A DNA stretch of 64,000 bases from Spongospora subterranea f. sp. subterranea (taxonomy: Eukaryota > Endomyxa: Phytomyxea > Phytomyxea > Plasmodiophorida): positions 28,163 through 92,162 of the forward strand of contig JAUGWO010000208.1 in the NCBI GenBank assembly GCA_049724395.1, in the 5' to 3' direction. The notes under the pieces were generated by a model that did no database searches, was not told where the DNA came from, and worked only from the letters and a program-made list of their open reading frames with translations. Position numbers and translations under genes: made by a program. Positions 21,063-29,634 of the stretch are shown here, in pieces (position 1 is the first letter of the stretch; each line of letters opens with the position of its first letter).

Positions 21063-23259
21063 ATGATGACAACAACTCGAAAACGGCAGGGTGTAATCGA
21101 AAATTGCGTCGTAATTTTCACGAGGAAGACTGACCATAACTCATTTAGACCAAATGGTCCGATTCTTCTTGAAGATTTTCATTTAATTGACAAGCTCGCA
21201 CATTTTGATCGTGAACGAATCCCCGAACGGGTTGTACATGCAAAAGGTGCCGGTGCCCATGGATATTTCCAAGTCACCAACGACATCACCAAATATACCA
21301 AGGCCAAATTGTTCAGCAAGGTTATGCGTTTTCATGCTAAATTTCTGGTGACGTTTTCCTTTTCTTCACATGTCTTCCAATGTCATTGCGTTTTTCAGGT
21401 TTATGGTTCAAAATTTCCTCTTTGCGGTTTATTTTGCGCGACCAAAATATTATGCGAATATAGTTGCAATTATAGCATAGCAAGGATGTTCAATAGTTGC
21501 CTCAGGTGGGCAAACGAACACCATTGTTTGCCAGATTTAGTACGGTCGGTGGCGAAAAAGGTTCTGCTGATGCTGCTCGTGATCCCCGTAACCGAAATAA
21601 CAATTATTCACTTCATTTGATAATGTTGCTAATTTAGGTGGATTTGCCATAAAACACTATACGGAAGAAGGCGTGTGGGATTTAGTTGGTATGTAACAAC
21701 TTCTTTTACTACCAAACATTGTTTTGATTTTGTATGCAGGAAATAACACCCCTGTTTTTTTCATTCGAGACCCTGCTAAGGTATCTGGATTCAAGCTTCC
21801 AATCAACTCAATATGACTTTGCAATCAACTCAATATTACTTTGCGGTATACAGTTTCCCGATTTTATTCATACACAGAAGCGTAATCCTGAGACGAATTG
21901 CCCAGATGCGAATATGTTCTGGGATTTCCTGACGTATGTAGGTTCGTAATTCGCCAGTTTTTTTTCTCATTAATTCCTCTTTTATTACAGTCTCGTTCCT
22001 GAATCGATTCATCAAATAACAGTTGTGATGTCGGACCGAGGAACCCCATTCTCTTATCGCCATATGAATGGTAAACGGAGCCACTCGATACCAATCAAGT
22101 GTTTTGTTCATCTTTCGAATAGGGTATTCATCCCATACTTTGAAACTTGTTAATGACAAGAATGAGTCTTTTTGGGTAAAGTTTCACTACAAGCCAGATG
22201 CTGGGGTGAAGGTTGTAAAATTTTCGCTGCTTCGCTCTTATGATTGCATATATTTACTAGTCGTGTAGAACTTCACCGGTGAAGAAGCTGCTAAAATGAG
22301 AATGCACGATCCCGATCACGCAACTCGGGATCTGTTTGAGCACATTCGCTCTGGAAAGGAAGCTTCCTGGTCAGTATTCATTCAGGTACAATATTATCCC
22401 ACTCAATAGCGTTTTTTTCGACTTACGGACGATCAGGTTATCCCGGAAGCAGAAGGATACACGTATAAATGGAATATATTTGATGTCACAAAGGTCGTTT
22501 CGTTCACTTTGGTTTCTGCTTCGATTGACTAATGGCTTAGGTCTGGCCTCACTGTGATTATCCCCTTGTTCCAATCGGAAAGATGGTGTTAAACAAGAAC
22601 CCATCAAATTACTTCGCCGAAGTCGAACAAGCAGCATTTAGTCCTGGACATTTGGTGCCCGGTATCGAAATTAGCCCAGATAGAATGTTACAGGTAGGTT
22701 GAACTGAATTAATTTTCCGGTAGCGTCGATTTTTTAGATTTTTCTATTCAGGCTCGAGTCTTTTCTTATCCAGACACGCATCGTCATCGCCTTGGAGTCA
22801 ATTACAAGCAAATTCCGATTAATTGTCCGTACATCAGCGGTGTGAACCACTATCAACGCGATGGTGCCATGACCGTCAATGGAAATGTTGATGATGCAAT
22901 GTCACTATCAAATTAGTTATTCACCCATGACATAGGGCAGCGGTCCAAATTACTGGCCAAACTCGGTTCCTGGTGCCCCCGCCCCTGACAAGTCTAAATC
23001 GGAATCCAAGTATTCCATTTCGACATGCAAGGCAGCGCGTTATCCTCATAGTCATCCTAATGATGACTATGCACAGCCTAAAGCTTTGTACAGTCAGGTC
23101 ATGACAGAGAAGGACCGCGTTAGTCTAATCGCAAACATTGTATCTTCCGCCAAGGGTACAGCTCCTAACATTCAAAAGCGAATCATTGCGTACTTTACCA
23201 AATGCGATGCCGATTATGGACGTCGTGTCGCATTAGGCCTGCAAAAGGCGTCTCTTTAA
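21063..23259 (+). CDS. haem catalase, 12 exons (one probable single-base frameshift)
   Basis: Decomposes H2O2 to water and oxygen, probably in peroxisomes or cytosol. Exons: 21,063-21,320; 21,506-21,587; 21,638-21,688; 21,740-21,780; 21,854-21,933; 21,991-22,070; 22,123-22,211; 22,269-22,385; 22,437-22,493; 22,541-22,693; 22,752-22,886; 22,937-23,259. All introns are GT-AG, mostly 50-75 nt with two of 96 and 185 nt. Catalytic His lies in [20 protein letters not shown], distal Asn in [12 protein letters not shown] (across the exon 3/4 junction), and the haem-ligand Tyr in [12 protein letters not shown]. About 488 residues, the size of small-subunit catalases. In the last exon the frame shifts within the C-rich run at 22,976-22,985 (GCCCCGCCCC); one missing C restores the conserved ending. 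The C-terminus ASL is not a standard PTS1. The first exon before [12 protein letters not shown] is atypical, so the start is uncertain. Confidence 0.9.
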
Positions 23260-23482
23260 TCCGCCTGAGATTGGAATTTCGAGAAATACACATTGGTTAC
23301 TGCTTTAACTGGTCGATTCAAATAGCTACATACTGATATACAGTAGAATCTCTTATTAATGAAGCTCTTATAATCAATAACCACCAATTGTGTTCTATGG
23401 CTTATACTCCCTCCGTCCCATAAAACCTATCGAAAATTTATTTTACGCGTAATTTACAAAATACCTCAAATCTAGATCTTTA
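23260..23482. other. intergenic stretch with a Stowaway-like motif
   Basis: Contains ATACTCCCTCCGTCCCATAA at 23,404-23,423, like the CTCCCTCCGT ends of Stowaway-type mariner MITEs. It lies about 80 bp before the MULE coding region. The 13-bp ATACTCCCTCCGT occurs in reverse complement at 62,028-62,040. Confidence 0.4.
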
Positions 23483-25037
23483 TTGCTGAAGTACCCCAAC
23501 CCGAAAGATCTGCAGAACATAGTCAAAGGACAGTTTGGAGCAACGGTTCCGTATTACACGGCGTGGAAATCTTTAGACAATCTAAAGGCACAAAGTGAAA
23601 TGCTTAACGACGAGTCGTTTCAAAAAATTGAAGATTATTTGCGGCGATTTGCACTCAAAAATCCAGGCACCCATTACGCTGTTGAGCGCCGTGATGATGA
23701 CAGTATTTATCGTGCGTTTCTTTGTTTTGGATATGCTTCTGAAGCAGTTGACGTGTGTTTTCCTGTCATTGTTAATGATGCTTGTCACATGAAAAGCAAA
23801 TACGGTGGTATGATCATGGCCGCTAATATCCTTGACGGTGAACGACAAATAATACCTTTGGCCATAGCGTTGGTACCCACAGAATACGAATGTCAATGGG
23901 CTTTTTTCTACACGAATTTAAAGGTATCCATTGAGTCGATCAACAATCCGCTCTTTGTTAATATACATGACCGCGAAAAAGGTATGCACAATGCTCAAGT
24001 TCGCATTTTACCTATGATGCGGGAGTCGATTTGTATGTTTCATCTTGAACAGAACGTGAAGAGAAGTTTCCGCACTGATGTTGAAAATTTCACGACGTCG
24101 TCCCTCCTGGAAGAATACAGCACGCTGTGAAAGCAGCCACTCAAGAAAGCTTAGCCGTTGCATTAACGTATATTCGTAATCGGAATGAACTTATCTATGA
24201 GTATTTGATGGCCAGCGATCCTAGAACCTGGGCGACGAGCCTTTTTCCTGTTCCAAGATACGGCATCTATACGTCCAACAGTGCAGAGACCATGAACTCA
24301 ACGATGGAGAAGTTGCGTAATGGCAGTTATTTAAACGTCTTCGTTAAGTTCATCGAAAACGTATCCAAACAAAGGTTCACAAGACTCTCCAAATACCGCA
24401 ACCTATCCACAGAAGTTACGCTTCGCTTTCAAACTGAGTACAACAACACTTTGCAGGAGGGACGACGTCGTGAATTTTTCAGATCTTCGGATTCTGTGTT
24501 TAACGTCAAAAGCGAAAATGCAGACACATCCCGCAGCGTTGATCTTGATACAAAGACGTGTTCGTGTGGACTTTTTCAAGAACTCGGTAAACCATGTTCT
24601 CACGCCGCGGCCGCGATCAGTTTCATCGGAGGCGAGTACCTAAATTTTCTTCATCCGTGTTACCTAGTTACCTAGTTGCTTCCTTAATCTCGGCTTACAT
24701 CTCACCGATCATTCCAATCCCGGTTGACGAACTGGTTAGCGATGGAATCACCAAACCTCCAGTGATCGTACCAAAGCGAGGACGACCAAAAAAACGTCGG
24801 ATCCGAGCTCGAATTCACGAAGTCCCAGAAGAGCAGCAAATTCGTTGCAGCAGGTGCCAGAAAAAAGGGCATAATATTCGCACATGTCCTTTGTCGGTTC
24901 AAAGCCAAGCAATTCAAAGCCAAGCAATTTCAAGCCAAGCGCATCTCAATTTTACTTTACAACCAGTATCGCGCAAGAAGCGGGCAGTTGTTTGTAAAGA
25001 CTGGCGTTCACCAATAGTGCGTGACAGTATTTTTTAA
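23483..25037 (+). pseudogene. MULE (Mutator-like) transposase with SWIM, AT-hook and CCHC motifs
   Basis: Plus-strand Mutator-like transposase in three frames. The catalytic core is in the first part: PVIVNDACHMKSKYGG (first Asp), IPLAIALVPTEYECQWAFF, NIHDREKGM (second Asp) and CMFHLEQNVKRSF. The second part holds NSAETMNSTMEKLR and a SWIM zinc motif (TCSCGLFQELGKPCSHAAAA). The third has an AT-hook-like basic stretch (PKRGRPKKRRIRAR) and a CCHC knuckle (CSRCQKKGHNIRTC). Domain order is that of plant and fungal MULEs. The frame is lost near 24,070-24,125 and again at about 24,661-24,676, where an 8-bp tandem duplication (ACCTAGTT twice) explains the break. No terminal inverted repeats could be identified. 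Confidence 0.82.
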
Positions 25038-25181
25038 AACTGCGTTTTTGGGGTACAGTAGCGATCACCTTAACCCGACAATTTCAAACCCTAGTCCCAA
25101 TATTTTCACGAGATTTAATGTACACTTAGTGTACATATGATACTCTAAGTCATTTTGTTAAATGGGAGATTTGTACACTTA

Positions 25182-25206
25182 GAGCATCCCCACCCGTCGC
25201 GCTAAA
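25182..25206 (+). repeat. left TIR of PIF/Harbinger element
   Basis: GAGCATCCCCACCCGTCGCG followed by CTAAA; exact inverted match to 27,811-27,835. Preceded by the TTA target site copy. Confidence 0.93.
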
Positions 25207-25314
25207 AGCTAGATCGCGCTAAACTAGAATTAGCGCGGCATCGCGCAATTTTTTTAGCGTTTCCAAACTGCGATCCACACCGGTAGAGGGTTTCCGCTAG
25301 AACTCTAAATTCTA

Positions 25315-26127
25315 ATGTTGTCGTCCCCTGCACCGAAAACTGGTCGGCTTGCCGGCCAGCCGAATTTTAAGGAGGACGAGGATGTGGCCTTGGCGAAAGC
25401 TTTTGTCAAAGAGACGACGTGCGCAGCCGTCGGTACCGACCAGAGCGGCGATACGTTTTGGGAAAAGATCCGGATTTCCTATATGGGTCTTAAAACAGCA
25501 ACAAGTGTCGGTCGAAGCGCCATTTCTCTCTCCAATCGATGGAATAACACCATCAATAAGGAAGTCGCGAAGTGGATTGGTCATCTGACTGCATCTCTTC
25601 GGGAATATCACAGTGGTTGGCAATACGCCGACTATATCGAAGAAGCACAAGTGCAGTATTCAGCAGAGGCCTCTAACAAAAAACGGTTCAAGCACCTCAA
25701 GGTCTATGACATTATTAGTCGTTTACCGAAGTTCGCTGTACCAATTGAACAGGTCAATATGCAAGTCAAGGCGGCAATAGGTCTCGACTGTGTTGAAAAT
25801 GTTGAGCCAGGAGAGGATCCTGTTATAGTACATGCCGAGCGGCCCAGTATCGGCAAGAAAGCTGCCAAAAAAGCGAAATTCAACTCACAGCCGCTATCAC
25901 CGACAGTGTCGAACGATGATGCTATTTTGCTTCGAATAGCCCAGGCTGCCGAAGTCAAGAACGCAATCGCGAAGAATGCGTTGCGTCTGGAATTTTTTAA
26001 ACAATGTCCCGAAAGCAACGAGTCAAAAATGTACTTTAAGCTTCAGGCGCAACGTATGCTCCAGGAGATGCAAGGCGAAGTCGAGCAAGATTCTGCCCTG
26101 CCTCTAGATGGTGCACCCGAGTCGTAG
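25315..26127 (+). CDS. Myb/SANT-like accessory protein of the Harbinger element
   Basis: A 270-codon open frame ending TAG. The N-terminal half looks like a Myb/SANT-like DNA-binding domain: NFKEDEDVALAKAFVKET, an aromatic FWEKIRISYM, then SLSNRWNNTINKEVAKWIG, as in the ORF1 proteins of PIF/Harbinger elements. These bind the element ends and help import the transposase into the nucleus. The C-terminal half is basic, then helical with EFFKQCPESNESKMYFKLQA. The open frame appears to begin at a TTG at 25,315; I found no definite ATG near it, so the real start or a short first exon is uncertain. It appears intact, unlike most TE genes nearby. Confidence 0.78.
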   Translation: MLSSPAPKTGRLAGQPNFKEDEDVALAKAFVKETTCAAVGTDQSGDTFWEKIRISYMGLKTATSVGRSAISLSNRWNNTINKEVAKWIGHLTASLREYHSGWQYADYIEEAQVQYSAEASNKKRFKHLKVYDIISRLPKFAVPIEQVNMQVKAAIGLDCVENVEPGEDPVIVHAERPSIGKKAAKKAKFNSQPLSPTVSNDDAILLRIAQAAEVKNAIAKNALRLEFFKQCPESNESKMYFKLQAQRMLQEMQGEVEQDSALPLDGAPES

Positions 26128-26336
26128 GTGGTTTCTTCAACGACCGGCACATTTTTGATCTCGACCGTCAGTAAAGAAATGAGGTCGTTCAAACCATCAT
26201 GGATACTCGTCTATCAATAACGCTGTGTACGTTCTGGAACATCCGTTTCAATTGGTTCCACGTCGTTAGAACTAGCACCGTTTGATCGTGGTGTCCACTG
26301 ACGCTCCAGAAATGCCATTGTATGTACTCGAATTAT

Positions 26337-27625
26337 TTATAGTTGTTCGTTCTCTTCAGAGTATCGCTCCCACATGAAACGCATTAATTGCTGTTGGATG
26401 TCTCGATGGTCTTCACGATTTTTCATGGCCAGAGTCAGGGCGCAACGATCTGAGGGACGCTGGTTCTGGTTGCGCTGCATTAATTGAAATGGATGCTGCG
26501 GGATGTACACGGCGTCTTTGATATACGAATCATCCAGACCGCACTCTCGTTGATGATCGATTATCAAATTGTGCAGAATTACGCACGCCTTGATGACAGT
26601 GGTCATTGCCTCGCGATGCCATAAACGACAGCCTGTGGTCAGTATGTGGAAGCGGGCTTGCAGGACTCCGAAAGCTCTCTCGATATCTTTTCGCTTCGCC
26701 TCCTGGCATGATGCAAAGTACTTTTGCATACGGCTTGCCGGGTTCGGAACCGTCTTGACAAAGCAGGCATATTCGGGATATATTCCGTCGGCCAGCCAAT
26801 ATGGGAAAGAGTATTCACGTCCATTCAAGGACCAACGGACCCCGTTGACAGCATTGAAAAACAGCGACGACCGTTTCCATGCTCCGCACCTTGATCGGTC
26901 CAGCACGTTAATATCGTTGAGCGCACCAGGCGATCCAAAGTTGAAATGCCAAAACCGACCGCGATGGTCGGTCGCCTCTAGAACAACTGTTGGGACTCCC
27001 TCTTTACCCTGGAACATGCCTTTCCAGCTGGAAGTGCAGTTCTTCCACTGCCAGTGCATGCAGTCTATCCAGCCTGCAGGCCCTCATCCAACAGACGATT
27101 AAGATCCTGTTGGTTTGGATATCTTAACGCCGTTTCCTCATATATTACCGTCATTGATGAGCAAAACTGTTTGAGCGACTCCAGGATCGTGGATGCTGCC
27201 AGACGATACTTGTCATCGAGTTCCTGCGCGGCAACACCCGACGTGAGAATTCGAACAGCAGCCGCTACTTTTTGAAGTGGAGTAGCGCCGAGAACACCAG
27301 CCGCGTCCTTTTTCTGACGAAAATACTCGTTGTGCTGGGTGATGTCATTCAGAATTTTGTCAAAAAGGTCAATGGGCATTTTGAAACTGTTTCGGAACAT
27401 AGTGCTGTCGTACAAGGGCGAAGGGCCCCAGTAATCTTGGGCCAACAGACGGTTGTAGAACCCGCGTTTGCGATTCACGTTCGCACGCTTTCCGGGACGC
27501 GATCCGCCCCGAGGAACAATTGCATCCGCGTCCACTCGCTCAAGCCGGCGACACTTGGCCCGCAAATATAAACATAATGCCAGGTCAAGGTCGTCGTCTG
27601 CATAAAGATCAGTTAAAATGTTCAT
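26337..27625 (-). CDS. PIF/Harbinger DDE transposase (one frameshift)
   Basis: Minus-strand gene with ATG at the 27,625 end and TAA at 26,337, about 428 residues when read across one frame change. The N-terminal half has GFYNRLLAQDYWGPSPLYD, a helix-turn-helix-like region (TPLQKVAAAVRILTSGVAAQ) and RYPNQQDLNRLLDEG. After the shift come IDCMHWQWKNC (first catalytic region), VLEATDHRGRFWHFNFGSPG with NDINVL (second Asp), ADGIYPEYACFVKT, KRKDIERAFGVLQARFHIL (catalytic Glu) and CVILHNLII. This is a standard DDE_Tnp_4 order. The frame changes at about 27,060, between LLDEGLQAG and WIDCMHW, by one missing base. All catalytic residues are present, so a sister copy could be active. Confidence 0.86.
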
Positions 27626-27810
27626 ATTAGTGGACGATGTCGCGAAATGAGGATAATCAATATGTCAGATTCCAGATCTCTAAATGGTCCGTCACATCTG
27701 ACGGAAAATCTGACTTTAGCGTGTCATCTAGCGCGGACGCTAGATTTAGCGACGCACCGGTGTGGGGGCAAAAACGCTAAATTTGCCACGCTAAATCTGT
27801 TATTAAGAGA

Positions 27811-27835
27811 TTTAGCGCGACGGGTGGGGATGCTC
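27811..27835 (-). repeat. right TIR of PIF/Harbinger element
   Basis: Reads TTTAGCGCGACGGGTGGGGA then TGCTC; exact reverse complement of the left end. Followed by TTA. Confidence 0.93.
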
Positions 27836-27838
27836 TTA

Positions 27839-28562
27839 GTTTACATATGATACTACTATAAGTCATTTATTACAGTGTCAGGTACAGTCCTATGCCCGCG
27901 ATATTTCTAATCGTCGGAATCAGAAACAATATAATTGTCATCATCTTCAAACACAGAACTTTCGACGACAGAGAGACCATTATTGATCGAAAAGCCAGAT
28001 GAGGAGCAGTCATCAGCGTCGGCAGCGATCCGCGATGCAACCAACTTGGCGATTTACTTTCGACGTTTATTTAAAGGCGGCATATCAAAAACGCAAGTCT
28101 TTATGTTTTGGCCTGCGTCACTGCAATATCGCTGGTCAGTGCGCATGATATACTTTTATCCGTGACTGTTTCACTACTTGGCACTGCGCATTATATATTT
28201 TATGCGTGACTGCACAAGGAAAGTGCGCCGTCGCAATTGTTTTCCATAGATACAGTCCCATTATCCATCAAGGCACTGTATCTATAAAGTGTATCTACTC
28301 CGTCAATAATGCCTCAATAATAAAATTGAACACGTAACTTTGGTCGTAATGCAAAGACCTAAAGATTTACGTACAAATTGTACGATATGAATTCATCGTC
28401 CATGACCAGATACAGTTCAAGCCGCCTACAGTCACGGATATTTTGTAAAGGCGTCGGGTCCGTGGACACCCCAAATTGGTCGGTGGACACCCCTGGTACG
28501 CATTTTCTTATAAATCACACAATTATACATTACCACTCAGGTTATCACAGCTTGTTATCTCG
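27839..28562. other. non-coding stretch between Harbinger element and MULE fragment
   Basis: The first part (TTTACATATGATACT, then AAGTCATTT) resembles 25,132-25,156 on the other side of the Harbinger element, so the target was already locally repeated. A short hairpin occurs at about 28,242-28,284 (AGATACAGT and ACTGTATCT arms). At 28,461-28,496 GTGGACACCCC occurs twice. No gene seen. Confidence 0.4.
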
Positions 28563-29627
28563 ATGGAATCCTCTTCTCTTTTGTCAACGGTTGAGGAAAC
28601 CTTCCAAGTCTTGACAAGCCAGATGCACGCAGCAGGGTGCAATATTATCCAACGTCGGTCCAAACGCAACAGCTCCGGTATGGCTAGTCTGTCAGCACGG
28701 TCGATCCTACCTCAATTCTCGGTCGCTTCTCGACAGCGATACGCGTATCAAATGTACGAGTACCAATAGAATGAACTGTCCCTGGTCTGCAATAATTCAA
28801 GGCAATAATGACCTTACCAAACGGTCGCTGAACTTGATCTGCGATGAACATAACCACCAGCCGGCCACTGAATATTCTACATTTTCCTCAGCTCGGACGT
28901 TAAATGATGAACAGAAAGCTTTGATAGGCGATATGAATTAAGCTGGTGCTCAGCCTAAAACGATCATTGCCGCTTTGCGACAGCGATATCCTGGAATAGC
29001 CGTAATTTCCCAGGACGTCTACAATATTGTCAAGCGAATAAGGACATCAGAATTATCAAGAAGAAGCCACATTGAGGCATTATTAGACCAGTTAATCACA
29101 GATAATGTATTGCATGCTTACCAATACGACGATCACCGTCGTATAACTCATCTCTTCTTCGCACCGTCTTCTTCGATCAAACTGGCGAGACAATATCACC
29201 ATACCGTTCTCACTGATGCTACTTACAAAACCAATCAGTAAAAGTTTACCTGCTTTTCCCGCTAAAACTCAACCGTTCTCTTAGTTTTCGGATGCCTTTA
29301 CTGCACGTTGTCGGCGTCACTCCGGTTAACATGTCTTTTTCAATCTGTTTCGTGTTTATGAGAAGTGAAACCGAACAGGATTATAAATGGGCCTTGCGAC
29401 AACTTTGGAATGTATTTTGTCAAGACGCATTTACAAACGTATACGTGACTGACCGGGAATTATCACTAATCAATGCCATCAGGAGTGAACTCTCGTTTGC
29501 GAACCCGACCATATTGTTATGTATTTGGCATATTCAGAAGAATGTACTAGCCAAGACGAAAAGGCATTTCGTGAACAACGACACTTTCCAGCAGTGTTTG
29601 AGGGACTGGACAAACGAAATTTGGTGA
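28563..29627 (+). pseudogene. second MULE transposase, truncated
   Basis: A plus-strand Mutator-like transposase in several broken frames. An N-terminal DNA-binding-like part ends in HNHQPATE. The core has HHTVLTDATYKTNQ (first Asp), then after stops PLLHVVGVTPVNMSFSICFV, FMRSETEQDYKWALRQLWN, VTDRELSLINAI (second Asp) and LCIWHIQKNVLAKTK. It stops at 29,627, exactly where a chromovirus sequence begins, so the rest was lost when the chromovirus arrived or by deletion. It is a different MULE lineage from the one at 23.5 kb. Confidence 0.82.
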
Positions 29628-29634
29628 ATTCCAG

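Larger units (their letters stand above)
25182..27835. mobile_element. nearly complete PIF/Harbinger element with TIRs and TTA target duplication
   Basis: Left end GAGCATCCCCACCCGTCGCG at 25,182 and its reverse complement ending at 27,835; at least 25 bp match perfectly. The element is flanked by TTA on both sides (25,179-25,181 and 27,836-27,838), the expected 3-bp TWA-type target duplication. It carries a plus-strand Myb-like gene and a convergent minus-strand DDE transposase, the standard two-gene layout. Further subterminal repeats of the TTTAGCG type fill both ends. Length is 2,654 bp. Confidence 0.92.

Noticed and set aside
27860-28380. Short repeated GCGCAT...TATA...CGTGACTG stretch near 28,135-28,215
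   Set aside because: Two imperfect copies only, no ends or coding content; too weak to call an element.
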